The notes: generated from the letters alone by a model not told the origin. Counted from the first letter of the stretch, positions 1-12,248 are shown. The stretch is DNA of 64,000 bases from Periplaneta americana (GCF_040183065.1 NC_091130.1:29176359-29240358), one strand, 5' to 3'. Program-made: numbers and translations.

Positions 1-203
1 GGAAAATTTTTGAAACCACAACTTGAATTCAAATGCACAGGATCAACTCTCTTCACTGCAGTCATTTTTTGCTTCTAATTATGTACTGAAACACAAGAAC
101 ACAGAACATTAATGGGATAGTTGACATTGTTTTTCTTAAGGAGCTTCTTAATGTTTGGTGTCAAGTTAGTTAAGTCACACCTGAGGTCACTCTTTATTTT
201 TTT

Positions 204-446
204 GTTAGTATGTTATTTTACGACGCTTTATGAACATCTTAGGTTATTTAGCGTCTGAATGAGATGGTGATAATGCTGGTGAAATGAGTCTGGGTTCCAG
301 CACAGAAAGTTACTCAGGATTTGCTTATATTGGGTTGAGAGAAACCCCCAGAAAAAACCTCAACCAAGTAACTTGCCCCAACTGGGAGTCGAACCCAGAC
401 CACCTGGTTTCGCGGCCAGACTTGCTGCTACTTCACAGGTGTGGAT
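204..446 (-). repeat. tRNA-derived SINE, family A
   Basis: Read on the minus strand it begins with a tRNA-like head (box A near GTGAAGTAGCAGC, box B near GGTTCGACTCCC) followed by a body shared with copies at 592-715, 16055-16267, 47581-47735, 63352-63606 and 63678-63939. The shared body includes the stretch meaning 'cctcaacc...gtaactttcggtg...ctcatttcaccggcattatcacc'. The 3' end runs into a T-rich tract on the plus strand, i.e. an A-rich tail. Confidence 0.8.
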
Positions 447-591
447 GGTCGCTCTTTATGTTCAAATTACTGTGGTGTGTGTTTGTTTTTTTTTTTTTTT
501 TAGTAATGGCGAGTTGAAAATTGCCAACTATGCAAAAAAAATTCACTCGCAAGTTTTAATAATTACAGTCAACTCTGGATATAGTGAACCT

Positions 592-715
592 TTTTTTTAA
601 GTAGGTTATTTTACGATGCTTTATCAACAGCTGAGGTTATTTAGCATCTAAATGAGATAAAAGGTGATAATGCCGGTGAAATGAGTCTGGGGTCCAACAC
701 CGAAAGTTACCCAGC
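592..715 (-). repeat. Truncated SINE of family A with target-site duplication
   Basis: Only the tail half of the family A body is present, lacking the tRNA-like head. It is flanked by the 13-bp direct repeat ATATAGTGAACCT at 579-591 and 716-728, so it arrived by target-primed insertion into the left end of the surrounding Tigger-type element. The run of T at 592-598 is its A-tail read on the plus strand. Confidence 0.85.
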
Positions 716-1553
716 ATATAGTGAACCTCTGAGGACTTGCATATTTCGTTCACTATATCTGAAGTGTCTCTCCCCTAATCTTCAATGACAGAAATGAATG
801 AAACTGTGAACAAGAAAATAAAATATTTCATTTTTGTGGAATGGATTACACTGTATACTGTTACTCACAGTTGATGCGAGCCATGTCCGCTTGCAGAAGA
901 CCACGTTCATTGCCACTTATAATATTTGCCTTACATTCCAAAGAAAACACCTTATGCTTCGACATTTTTATACAGTACATTCACTGTTGGAACACTAGAA
1001 ACAGACGGTCAGGTAGCGATTACAAATGTTCTTATGGTGTGACTGCATACTCAGCCTTCGAATTTCCCGGATCACTTAATGGAAACTGGGAGAGGGTTGA
1101 TGGAGTTTGAAAGCCATCGAACTCTTACCTTCATTTATGTTCTGGACATAATGTCCGTCCCCTTTTAATAAAAGAAGGCAATTTCATTTTCCATTGTTTC
1201 GATGCTATCCATCATAATGGAAATGTTTCTGAGAACAAAAGGCAACCCTTTAATGGTGGAGGATTAGAAATAAGAGTAGAGTAGAGTGCTTGAGAACAGA
1301 ATGTCAACCCTTCAACGGTGGAGTGAGGCAAGGTCTTCACACGTTGCCTGGATTTACAGTACAACTCATTGTCTAGGAATCACCAATCCTACCTTTGTCC
1401 TTTGACTAAAGGAGTAAGAAACTTAGAATGTTGTTCTCAACACATTCTTTCAATTTTGTATAAGAAGGTCTGACTTCAAATAAGAATTTGTCAGGATACA
1501 AGGCTCACTATAACTGAAGCGAGGGTTCACTATAAATGGAAATATTAATATAC

Positions 1554-2254
1554 TTTATGCTCGACCATGCCGAAATGTACTAATTATACATCTGGTAGCA
1601 GTCCTTTAATGCATGTTATTAAAGTACACCTACTCATTAAAGTATAGGTCTTCAGCCAATGATAACTCAGCTTACATGTGTTCAGCCAATAACAAGTCAG
1701 CTTTGTACCGTTATAAAACCGCAAGTATCGATTATTCTCGGATATGCAATCGAAAGAGAATTAGCGAAAAGTCATGGAGGCTGGAAATCCAATACTGTCG
1801 CAGAAGGTTATGTTCTGTTGCTATAATAATTAGCGTTAATTGTAAATAATATTCAAATAAATTCAATTTGTCATCTCGTTTTTCAATGTCGAATTCAATA
1901 ATCAAGGTTATAATATTATAATATTATCAAGTTTAACGGGACTACGTCAAGGTCAATGACATTATTGTTCCTCGGAAAAAATCAATACTTTCGCGTCTGC
2001 GCACATCTCACAATTCACGACCTAGAACAAGGTCACTTCCGATCTTGTCAGTTACAAACAAAATGTATAAATCTGAATACCAGTAATTACAAGTTAGAAA
2101 TATGGTCGAGCATAAAAAGTCGTATGAAACTCGCCTATAATGGTAATTAAGAAGCTCGTATGAAAATTATGAAACTCGCTTGCGGTCATTTCATAAATAT
2201 CCATACTCGATTCTTAATTACTATCATTATAGGCTCATTGCATAATGTACTATT
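1554..2254 (+). mobile_element. Palindromic non-autonomous element (family M), copy 1
   Basis: Starts TTTATGCTCGACCATGC; the inverse ATGGTCGAGCATAA lies at about 2103-2116 and is followed by a palindromic tail of roughly 130 bases built on GCCTATAATGGTAATTAAG and its inverse, ending TGTACTATT. Two more copies lie at 37769-38419 (minus) and 41025-41667 (plus). No protein is encoded. The class is uncertain: a MITE with odd subterminal repeats or a Helitron-like element with a 3' hairpin are both possible. Confidence 0.75.
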
Positions 2255-2473
2255 TTAATGTATGCGGGTCAGGACCAACGATTTAGGTTCACTATAACAG
2301 AGTTCACTATATCCAGAGTTGACTGTATAATTTCTCTTTTCATCAGGTCACTGTTTTTTTAATTGTCTGTGAGCACTTTCCCCTGTAAACCTTTCACGTC
2401 CCCTCTCAGGAGGGCATAATGTCTTTATTCATTATTCTCTGTAAAGTTTTATGCTTGTTGTTTTGTGTTACAG

Positions 2474-2653
2474 TCAATGGAGGCAACCAAAGCACTTCTG
2501 CGACACAGTTTACGAGCAAAACTGGAAGCAGCATTAGATTCAGAAGTGCCCCTGCTAGTGCAACACTGGATCAGTGCAGAATGTCAGGCAAATTTTCGAC
2601 GTTTTCTTGATGATGAAGATGTTGGATTGCAGCGTCAGAGATTGGACCCTTGA
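2474..2653 (+). CDS. Terminal coding exon of an unidentified gene
   Basis: The exon opens right after a strong acceptor (TTTTGTGTTACAG) and reads without a stop to TGA at 2651-2653. The in-frame product is 59 residues, beginning SMEATKALLRHSLRAKLE and ending QRQRLDP; it is rich in charged and helical residues with a likely amphipathic helix over the first 25 positions. Codon use and the absence of repeats suggest a real, conserved C-terminus. I do not recognise the family. The ATG at 2477 could instead be a start codon, but the exon's splice site makes a continuation of an upstream gene more likely. Upstream exons lie outside the window or in its first 2.4 kb. Confidence 0.6.
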   Translation, partial: SMEATKALLRHSLRAKLEAALDSEVPLLVQHWISAECQANFRRFLDDEDVGLQRQRLDP

Positions 2654-5086
2654 CCTCCAAATTAACGATCAATACGTTTGAGGTATATATGCGGTGTAAT
2701 GGATTAAATTGTTTTACCTCATGAAAAGGGACGCATTTTACCAGCAAGTTAATTTTGAGTCTTTCATCTGTACAAACTTTTTCAGCAAGTTATATCTACT
2801 GCAATAAATGTATGAATCTAACTATTTAGATACCTTTCATTTTTTTTCTGAATTACCGTACAGTCCAACCAGTATAAGAAACATCTATTACCTTTCACAG
2901 TTATGAGGGATATCAAGTGCTCAAAAATGTTTACCTGAATACTTTGTTCCTTGGTACTCGCCAACATTTAAATTAGAAAATGGACGTTCATCGGTGTTGA
3001 ATCTGAGTGTGATGGCTAATCGTGCAGAAAGTGATAATTAGATGATCATGGGAACTCTCTTGATCTCTCTGCTTGAAATAGTGACCTACGGAGAAATTCA
3101 AATAGAGGTGCTTTTGTTGGTTTTATTCTGCCATCTGTCATCTCAGTTCATCAGTATCATCTATTCAAGTTACATACACACTGTGTAATCATTAAGATTG
3201 TATTGTGCTAGTGAATAAATCGACTGACAGTGCATTGAATCTTGAGTGGTAACATACTAAAATGGATGCTTTCCATTTACCACGTTGTTATAAATAGAAA
3301 TTTGGAAACAAATGGTTATGTTTCATATACCAGCTTATTGACACAATTTTATTTTGTGTCATACATCATATATCAGTGCTGGTTCATGATCGTTTCATTG
3401 AAGAAGCAGTGGAAGAGCTATTTTCATAATAAAGAAATTAGTTTTAAGAGAAACAATAGAATTGTTAACAATTGACCAATTGTGACATTCTCATTCTTGT
3501 AACTTAGCAGTGAAAGGTGCCGTAGTTGATTTTAATCGTCAACTGAGTGTGATGGGCAATATAACTGGAACCATCCATTTTCATAATTTAGAAATCATGG
3601 TGATCATATAAATATTTCTTAAGTATTTATTAAGGGATAAAATGTAGTATACCAAAATTTCAATATGTATAATACAATAGCACGTCATCTATATTGCCAA
3701 ATGTAAACATACTTTCATAACATCAGTATTTGTATTCACTGTTTTCTGTTGTACATCAGTCACACACATAATTGTGTATTAGATTAATAAATACACTTTC
3801 AAATTTTTAATCGTTGTCAAAAATTATTTTCATATAGTTTCCAAATTTTATTGTATTCATGGAAAGACCATATTTCTGTCACTATCATCGTCGTTATCAT
3901 CATCATCACCAGCATCATCATTACTATCATCATAGCCGTGTGATTAGCGAAAATAATGTATACATCATTTATATTGTGACAGACCAAAGTTTATTTTGAC
4001 ACACAATACGGAAGTGTTTTTTAATCAGTGTTCAAATTTGTATTTTACTTTAAGTGTAAGAAATTAACATGCAAGTTTACTTTTTTGTTTTTACATGCTG
4101 GGAAAATGGTAAACTCACATTTTTGTAATGAGTTGCAGCAATATTTGATAATTCCTATTGCATAATGACACTCATGTAGGAGCATGTTTGTGGAACCGTT
4201 ACAGCAGAACTCCTCTGAACTTCATTTAATTCATTTTTACTGACATAATTATTGCTGTGAAAAAAGATTCTAAATTTTGCTTTTTACTTTTTTTTTTTTC
4301 TGAATTTTGAAAATTTAGTTACAGTAGAATACCAGTAAATTTTAGTAGGAAAAATTGCTTAACATGCTGCCAGAAATATGCTGTGATTGAGTGCTGTTGT
4401 GAACATCATAAACTTTCAAAATTGCAGTTCGTTGGTCAAAAACTTGCAGAGAAAATAATAACTACAGAGGCATAATTTCATTATGTACGTGAATCTAAAT
4501 TCACTGTCCTTATGTGATTGATAATTAAGAATCATGCATACAACTCTTGTGTTTTTTTTTCATCATAAAATATGTTAGTATTAATTAGATGTAGTAAAGA
4601 CTTGAAATCTAAGTACAAGTTTTCTAGATAGTGTGCTTCCTACAAGAGACAGTTTTGTTGAGTGCTATGTGCATATTATGATAGTATTATTATTTATTAA
4701 TTTCAATTGCTTCCATGTTGCTTAGTGTCCAACTCTGCTTTTAGTTAAAACGTGTATAAAAAAACCACATAACCTCTCAATTCAAATAAAGAAGTTGATA
4801 AGGTTGATTCTGCTCTCAGAAGAGTAATATGTTTGTAACATAGAATAATATACAACATAACACTCTCCAGAGTGTCCTTATCTCTACTTCACAAAAGCTT
4901 TGACACAAGAATTGCATTTCAAAGCATTACAACAAGGTATGTACTTTTATGTAATTATGCCTTTCAATAATAATTTGTATCAGAACTGAACTGTAATTTT
5001 TTAAGTGGTTTGTTACTTGTTAAAAGGTGTCATTTTTAATCATTGTATTATGTACCAGCTGTAAGCTAGCATTATGTGAAGCATTT

Positions 5087-5160
<74 letters not shown>

Positions 5161-5960
5161 TAGTGTTTTTTCTGATACAGTCATAAATGGATCAGAATTT
5201 TCTGGTGTTTTTTTTATATTTAAAATTATTATTCTTATAAGTAACTAATCTTTATTATTTCTTAAATTCCTGCTGTCTCAAACATTAAAAGTATATCGAA
5301 TAATGTAAGAAGTAAAGACACATTCATAGATTTTCATAGACATAGATTTGTCATGAGAAAGAACTTTCTATTGTGTTTATGCTTCTTCTGTAGCACAAGT
5401 TGTCTCCAATTTAGCTTCACTCTACCGTAATATCATTGATAATTTGAATAGGGTCTTTTATTATAATACAAAATCCATCAATATATGTCCCACCTGACAC
5501 CTGGAATGCTGACATGATGTTTGTAACTATGTATTTATTATAGCTTTTGGCAGAATAGATTTCAAATAAGTGTGAAACGACATTAAAAAGTGAAAGAAGA
5601 ACTCACTGTGTATAAAAAAAAAGCTAACGTTAAGTTTTTCAAGTTTAATGAGAAGGTAATGATATTTTAAATTTTTTTTTGGGCCTCAAGATGTAGGCAG
5701 TCAATTGTTTTTCGTGGTTAAGTTAAAGTCTAACATAACAAAGTGATATTGGCATGAGATTTGCGTTACTTGAACTTGTTTTAATTTTCTTTCCTTTTGA
5801 TCACAGCATGTCACAATTGGCAGCAACAGAAGTCTGCATTATTAAGTACTCATACATAAAATAAAAGAGTATTCTTCTCCTTTGAATTTAGTCTGTACAC
5901 ATATTCTAATTATTATTTTTTTTTTTTAAATTTCGAGATTCAAAAATAACATAATACAGT
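2654..5960 (+). other. 3' UTR of the first gene and intergenic DNA
   Basis: AT-rich sequence with no coding signal. An AATAAA signal at about 2804 is the nearest candidate poly(A) site for the exon at 2474-2653; others occur near 3215, 3785 and 5860. It contains TCATCA repeats (about 3885-3935) and a TTC/TCT microsatellite (5088-5162), the latter giving a spurious poly-serine frame. Confidence 0.5.
5088..5162. repeat. TTC/TCT microsatellite
   Basis: About 75 bases of nearly pure CTT/TTC triplets with a few CCT variants. The translated poly-serine run in one frame is a by-product of the repeat. Confidence 0.95.
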
Positions 5961-6480
5961 AAAATCCCTCGTAACCGGCAATACCAAAACAACGGCACTT
6001 TTGGCCGGGCAAAAATAAAAGTTTGAATCTGCCACATTGCCACAGTTTGGATCATCAGTTTTGTCACATTAGGAAGTTTGCGCGAACTTTCATTTTCAAT
6101 TAATATTCGAACATAAAATTAGTGTATTATTTGTGTTATGTGATGTGTTTTAATAAAGAAAATCCACACAGTTTTTATTTTTATTTCATTATGTTCGGGC
6201 CGTCAGTGTTACCACATTAGGTAGTTCATACGAACTTTCATTTCAGTAAATATTCGAACCTAAAATTAGTGTGTTATTTGTGTTGTGTGATGTGTTTTAA
6301 TAAAGAAAATCCACACAGCTTTTATGTTTATTTAATTATGTTCGGGCCATCATTGTTGCCACATTCGGAAGTTCGCATGAACTTTAATTTTCAGTGAATA
6401 TTCGAACCTAAAATTAATGTATTATTGTGTTGTGTGATGTGTTTTAATAAGGAAAATCCACACAGTTTTTATGTTTACGA
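5961..6480. repeat. Transposon end followed by three 147-bp tandem units
   Basis: The stretch begins with ACAGTAAAATCCCTCGTAAC, which resembles a pogo/Tigger-type terminus. Three units follow (about 6052-6199, 6200-6346, 6347-6478), each holding CACATT.GGAAGTT, GAACTTTCATTT, TATTCGAAC and GTGATGTGTTTTAATAA. Units are roughly 85-90 percent alike by eye. The matching opposite terminus was not found. Confidence 0.75.
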
Positions 6481-7269
6481 GGTTCAGACTTGTCTTCGGA
6501 CAGTTGACTGAACAACAACATTAAAATATAAAGTTTTTTTTTTTTTATGATATCCACAATGGGAAAACAGTGGTGCTAAATTGGGGTCAACTACACATTT
6601 CACAGCAGCGCTAGTGCATTGTACTTACATTAACACAGATCACAGTTAATATAATATGTTTGACCTATCAGATAATTTTTATACTATACAAAATTGTGTA
6701 ATTTTACTTGTAAAAGTTGAAATGTATTAGATTTATGTTGTTTCCTTCGAATTTGTGGTTAAGTATCGTGTACAGTTTATCTAGTTTGCTGCAGAAAGTT
6801 GAGGTAAATCGAATGTTCAATAGCAAATCAGTAAATGAGTTGATTTTCAGATATCGAAAACTTCTCTGTTCCGATTAGATGCAGTCGGTGAAATGCAGTA
6901 TTTAATTACATCATTATTTAGTTTGTTGTGTAGTTTTAGGACATTTAACTGTATTGTGAAAGGAATTGCAATCAACTTTTTGAAACTTACTTCCAGTCAT
7001 CATTTTCTAAGTAAGATTAGCCTATTCAATTGGGTTCAATATAGGAAGATAGTACTGAGAATAGGGTTGTCATACATTCTGGATTTTCCGGGACCATATC
7101 AGAATCAAGATCTGCATCTCTAAAATAATTCTCGGGATGTATAAAAATCCCAGTTTCCAGCAAACGAGAAAAAAAAAAGGAAAAAAAAAATCCTTTCTTT
7201 TCACATGATTTTATTCTCATCAATTTATGGGTATGGCAATTCAAAGGGATTAAAAATAAAGAACTTGAC

Positions 7270-7298
7270 ATATATATATGTATGTATGTATGTGTATG

Positions 7299-7362
<64 letters not shown>
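7270..7362. repeat. TA/TATG microsatellite
   Basis: About 90 bases of TATG and TA dinucleotide repeats directly left of a MITE; a second TA run resumes at 7731-7750 on its right side, so the MITE entered the microsatellite. Confidence 0.95.
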
Positions 7363-7365
<3 letters not shown>

Positions 7366-7373
7366 CATATATA

Positions 7374-7727
7374 CAGAGTGCTTTTTTTCTGGAAAAAAGT
7401 TTACTGGAACTCTGTCAGTCGATCACATTATACAACAAAAGCGTAGGCTTAAAAATATTAGGCCTGCATACCTTATATTACAATAAGTTCCAAATGGAGC
7501 TCATCAATTTTAAGCATAACGGAAATTTTGTGATTTCGAGCTATAGTTTCAGGATCAATAACGGAAGATGGCAGCACTAACGATAATAATGATAATGGAC
7601 TTGGCAGTGGCAGCAATTTTAATTTTCAATTTCGCTTATAAAATATAGGCCTATCTCGTTGGAATTTGTAACAGCAAAAAGTTTACCGGAACACGTTCCG
7701 GACCGTTCCGGCTGAAAAAAAGCGCTG
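7374..7727. mobile_element. Non-autonomous hAT-like MITE (family H), copy 1
   Basis: Ends are CAGAGTGCTTTTTTTCTG and its inverse CTGAAAAAAAGCGCTG. The 354-bp body matches 63109-64000 apart from two SINEs inserted in that copy. No clean target duplication can be read because the flanks are TA repeats. The CAG termini and overall form suggest hAT, but the superfamily is inferred. Confidence 0.7.
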
Positions 7728-8117
7728 TGTGTATATATATATATATATACAACATTGTATTTAAGTTCACAGTCCAGCTAGACTGATATTGAATGAAACA
7801 TCTGTTTCATTGATATATTATTGACTAAGCCTTTGCTCAAGCCTAGGTATGGTTATTGTTGCCAGTATTACTCTTTGTTCCCATCTGCCTTTTGCTTCAG
7901 AGTTTGATATTCGAAGTTTATGTTGTGTAACAATATTGCCTTCCTCTAAATTCCGTGTAATTTTTGAACCAAAGAACGTCAAATAAATAAGTGAACAGCG
8001 CATGTTACAATGCAGAAACAAAAGGCGATCACAGCGCTTCATGTTACATGGTAGCTAAACCATATGTATGAAAATATTACACGCCAAACAACATGTATGT
8101 ATGAAAACATTATTGTC

Positions 8118-8277
8118 CTCTGATGGTTTCGCAGACTATCAACTGAGTCAAGTTGTTGAAATTCTCCAAACTTTCGGCTACGAACTCCACAGCCATCTTT
8201 ATCCCTGAAGTTAGTAGCCAAAAACTCGGAGAATTTCAACAACTTGACTTAGTTTATAGCCCGCGGAACCATCATAG
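8118..8277. repeat. Foldback repeat with about 63-base arms
   Basis: The left arm (8118-8180) and right arm (8214-8277) are inverse copies sharing CAAGTTGTTGAAATTCTCC; the outer parts differ at several positions. The loop of about 33 bases is not repeated. No coding sequence. Confidence 0.75.
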
Positions 8278-9173
8278 AGAACTATTTATTTGATATTCTG
8301 TGATCTGTTCACGAGTCCACTTGTGTTTCCAAGCACACCATCGTCCGTTATCATCAACAAATAAAATCTAAGATGGCCGCCAAGTTATCTAATCACAAGA
8401 CAACATTTCACCTCGCAGCATTCCAAGTCCCCTGGTTCGTAAACTATGGATTATTTCTCCTTTTCCTATCTCATCTTCATCTCGTGTTTAGAACCGCTGT
8501 CCACAACAATGACCAGAAGAAAATTGTTAGCAAGCCTTGTAAGTTATTAGATTACCAATTATACCGGATAGGTAACAATGGAAAATGATTAAAAATATTG
8601 GTAAAATAAAAAATGATGAGGTGCAAATGTATTTCGTATTATACGCTACAGATAAATTTTTATATTGGTAAATATAATTTTCATTGATAATTTTTTAACT
8701 TTCCCTGTGCACAACAACGCCCATGTGTTTCCATTGCACCCTCAAAATGTTTTTGCAGTCTTTGAAGGCAGTAGCGATTTATGAAGTTCAGGTGCCGAAT
8801 GGTGAACATAAAATAGACCGAGTGATGGACCAATGAAAGGAATAAACTGAACATTGATATCATTGGAGCATGAGTGATATTTAACCCGTAACTACTGTGG
8901 TGAGTTTTTGTCATGTGGTGGAGGTCAGGAAGTCCACTTTGAATTTAATACTTTTCACAACAATAATAAGTGAAATAATTGTACAACAATTGAAATGGTT
9001 AATTAAACCTTTAAGAACGGTATTTATACGTAATTTGACTAAAAATCTTACATTTTAGAAGGAATATGAGAAATGATATCAAAATTCACTAAAAATTTGA
9101 AAAAAATATCTTGGAATTTAATATTTATCCATTTTGAATCTTGCGTACACTACTTTTAACACTTTAATATAAT

Positions 9174-9905
9174 TACTTGATTAACTAACGGACTTACTCG
9201 TGTTAATTATGTAAGATTTGTGCGGCTTACAGCTGTTTCAGTGCTTCACGCACCATCCTCAGAGCCTACTAGATCTCGGCGTCATCTCGAACTTCTCTGC
9301 CTGTTATGTGGGTGTGTTTGATTGTTGAAAGGTGTTGAAGAGTGGAGTCAAATAGTGTTGTGTACTGAAATTGATCTGTGTGTTGAGAATTTGATCGGGG
9401 TGTGTTTGTATATTTCGTATTGTTCTAGTGTGTTGAGTTTTTGGTTTTTGGGTTGTATGTGTAGGACAGACAGACAGATCATTCCAAACACGCTACAAAG
9501 AACACATTAAAGCAATAACCAGAAGACACAATACATCTACATACGCCGATCACATAACCAATGCTAACCATACATACAATAGCATAAATGCAGACATGGA
9601 AATCCTACACATACAACCCAAAAACCAAAAACTCAACATACTAGAACAATACGAAATATACAAACACTTTAAAACACACCCCGATCAAATTCTCAACACA
9701 CAAATCAATTTCAGTACACACACACTATTTGACTCCACTCTTCAACACCTTTCAACAATCAAACGCACCCACATAACAGGCAGAGAAGTTCGAGATGACG
9801 CCGAGATCTAGTAGGCTCTGAGGATGGTGTGTGAAGCACTGAAACAGCTGTAAGCTGCACAAATCTTACATAATTAACATGAGTAAGTCCGTTAGTTAAT
9901 CAGGT
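9174..9905 (+). mobile_element. Penelope-like retroelement fragment with inverted 5' arm
   Basis: From about 9448 the plus strand encodes the C-terminal part of a GIY-YIG nuclease-like domain: VGQTDRSFQTRYKEHIKAI, then ADHITNANHTYNSINADMEI, then LEQYEIYKHFKTHP. This arrangement at the end of a reverse transcriptase is typical of Penelope-like elements. The left 290 bases (9174-9464) are a nearly exact inverse of the right end (9602-9905), a configuration common for such elements. The tail holds CTGAGGA ... CTGAAACAGC (9818-9850), resembling a hammerhead core. The copy is a short fragment. Confidence 0.7.
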
Positions 9906-9989
9906 AATTAATATTTATGTAAAATTCACGTAGTATTTGAAACACTAATTTCTTAATTACATTTGTGTGTTCAATTGAAGTGAACCAGG

Positions 9990-11105
9990 TATCCACAGTG
10001 ATATTTCTATTGGACTTGGCAACTGTGAAATGAGTCTGAGTTTTTTTTTTCATTCTCATTCAAACTTACGTCATCACTTCCTTTTCCATCATAGATATAG
10101 ACATTGTACAAGTAACCATTACAGGCATCTGCCAATTTCATCACTTTAAGCCCGTACCTAGCAGGTTTTTTTAGAAAGTAACCTTTGTATCTGCAGTGTC
10201 CTCGAAATTCAATCAGCATTTCATCAATGCAACAGCAACTACCAATAGCGAAATTTTTGTTAGTTTTTCACCATTTCATTGAAAAGATAAGAAATGGGAG
10301 CCAGTGGGTCACTTGTTCGTCCTTCTTCACTTGTGGTATGGTCTTCAAATCTTAAACAAGACAAAAGATTCATAGTGGCTCTGAAGATGTTCCTACTGGT
10401 TCCTCAGTAGACAATAAGCTTTGTAAATCTTCATGCCCAGATTCAAATGCTCCTCTCAAGTACAGAAGATATAAAGTAGCTTTCATTTCTATTGTGTATA
10501 TTTCCTTCACTAGATACTGTTTGTCCTTAGAATATCTCTGTTGAACACCAACAATTTTTTCATTTGTTTTCCAAAGCAATTCCTTGGGAACATTAATTCA
10601 CTAAAAAATGCAGTTCCGAAACTCTGAAGATGTAGCATTTTTTCCCAAGAGTCTTCGCTTCTCCAATCAGACCAGGTAGTTTTATTTTGAAAATGTTGTG
10701 AACTGGAGTACGAACTTGCACTGCAGGAGATTGCTTGACCATCTGAATTTATTTTTTGCAACAAAATATTTTCCTGAAGAACTCATGGAAACATTACTAA
10801 CTTCATCATCAACATCTATTTCTTGCTCACTATCACAGGAATGTTGACTTCAATTTCATAGTCCACTTCTCCATCTGAATCCTCACTAACAACATCACCA
10901 AATACTCTCGTAACAAATTGATCGAGATTGAGATCGTCTGCACTTAAGTTCATTCTATTATTCATTTTTATCATTGTGATTAGCTTTAAAACAATAACCA
11001 ACCAGGAGCGAATGCTAGTCACGAAAGTTAGGCTTGCTCTTTTATTCATAGGGAAATTGGGAGGATATAATAATTCATAATTAATAAAAATAATCAGACC
11101 CACAT
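9990..11105 (-). pseudogene. piggyBac-type transposase remnant
   Basis: On the minus strand, scattered frames align in order with piggyBac transposase as I know the family: an acidic N-terminus (11000-10840, NLDQFVTRVFGDVVSEDSDG), a middle part with KATLYLLYLRGAFESGHEDL (about 10480-10415), then DHTTSEEGRTSDPLAPISYL (about 10340-10280), and a catalytic-core part IDEMLIEFRGHCRYKGYF continuing through KPARYGLKVMKLAD (about 10230-10120). The segments are in different frames and separated by stops, so the gene is dead. Terminal repeats and TTAA duplications were not located. Confidence 0.75.
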
Positions 11106-12248
11106 AAATAATTTATTTTATAATTATGAAATCATTATGAGTCATGGATCATATTCGCTTATCAGATGTAGAAGTTCGTTATGATGTAACAAACATGGCC
11201 AACAAAACAGTTTATTTAGTTTTTTCGACCCTGCCAACCAATGCATATTGTTGTATTTAGCTGCACTGAACGAGCGCACATATTCTCTATAATGTCTGTC
11301 TTCTCTTGAATAGTCCTTCGGGGAAATGGATTTAATAATGTTTCAATAACACACAATTCCGAACTCATTGCAATACTTCAAATTAATGTTTAAGAATTAA
11401 TAATCCATGCATTCCGCTCATACAGTTACATTGCACTCGCAAATCACAGCACATTCCCACTGTCAATACTGCTCTGTATAATGTTAAATAGTCGTCGGTG
11501 TAGCTCTCGGATCAGAGCTTCAAACAACATATAACAGAAGCATGTGCGCCTAGGACGGACCAAGGAGGAAGGCACTTGCGCGCGCATCATATTCTCGCTA
11601 TTTCTATGTCTTTCCTGTAGCTCCGAGAAACGAGCAAGCGTTGTGATACTTGCGGTATGCAACCTGCGGTATTACGCCTATACAATATTCCAAAAATCAA
11701 AATAAATTTTAATGTACGTAATCCCATTTTGAGAAATACACATTTTACGAAAATATTGGGCTTGCGCAGCAAGCATAGTATGCCCTGAGAAATCGCCCCT
11801 GTAACCAACTGTATATTATCTGCAGAATGACTAGACACCCTGAGTATATTCGGCACAATTAAGTAACATTAACACTGGTGGTTGTAAGGACGACCACTCA
11901 TATGAAAAATTAGTATGAACTGCTGGAACAGAACTGACGATTGTAACGTTATAACAATGGCTATAAAGTTTGAAGGTACCGAAAAGCAGGGACACCTTCT
12001 ATTAAATGCAAAGAAGTAGAAAGAGAAAAATTCCCTTTGGTGTCAAGCTGACCATTACCACTGTAGTTACAGGTTAAGACCCATTTTTTTAAATTTATCA
12101 TGATTTTCATTAAAAAATTACTGTACTTCTAATCAGTGATTCAAGGAAATACTCCCACACACAGACCAGGCTAATGAAAATTGAACAGAAACAGTTCAAT
12201 AATATTTCTATTTACTTATAACAGTATAGCATATATTCATTATTAGCA

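Larger units (their letters stand above)
566..2325. mobile_element. Tigger/mariner-type DNA transposon, non-autonomous, with nested insertions
   Basis: Perfect 24-bp terminal inverted repeats start CAGTCAACTCTGGATATAGT and are flanked by TA on both sides (564-565 and 2326-2327), as expected for the Tc1/mariner/pogo superfamily. A truncated SINE (592-715) and a 0.7-kb palindromic element (1554-2254) interrupt it. No transposase homology was recognised in the remaining 0.9 kb. Variants of the end motif (TTCACTATA) recur inside near 722-760 and 1505-1535. Confidence 0.8.
1..2473 (+). other. Intron (or upstream part) of the first gene, filled with repeats
   Basis: No coding signal continuous with the exon at 2474 was found here. 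The stretch ends in a pyrimidine-rich tract and TTACAG, a good splice acceptor, so at least the last part is intronic. It holds a SINE at 204-446 and a Tigger-type element at 566-2325 with two nested insertions. Short open frames inside it have no recognisable homology and overlap these repeats. Confidence 0.6.

Noticed and set aside
5027-5248. Open frame with a long poly-serine run
   Set aside because: The run is a TTC/TCT microsatellite read in one frame; the flanking residues show no protein-like features.
7205-7580. Frames rich in Tyr-Ile repeats
   Set aside because: They translate TA/TATG microsatellite sequence and a MITE.
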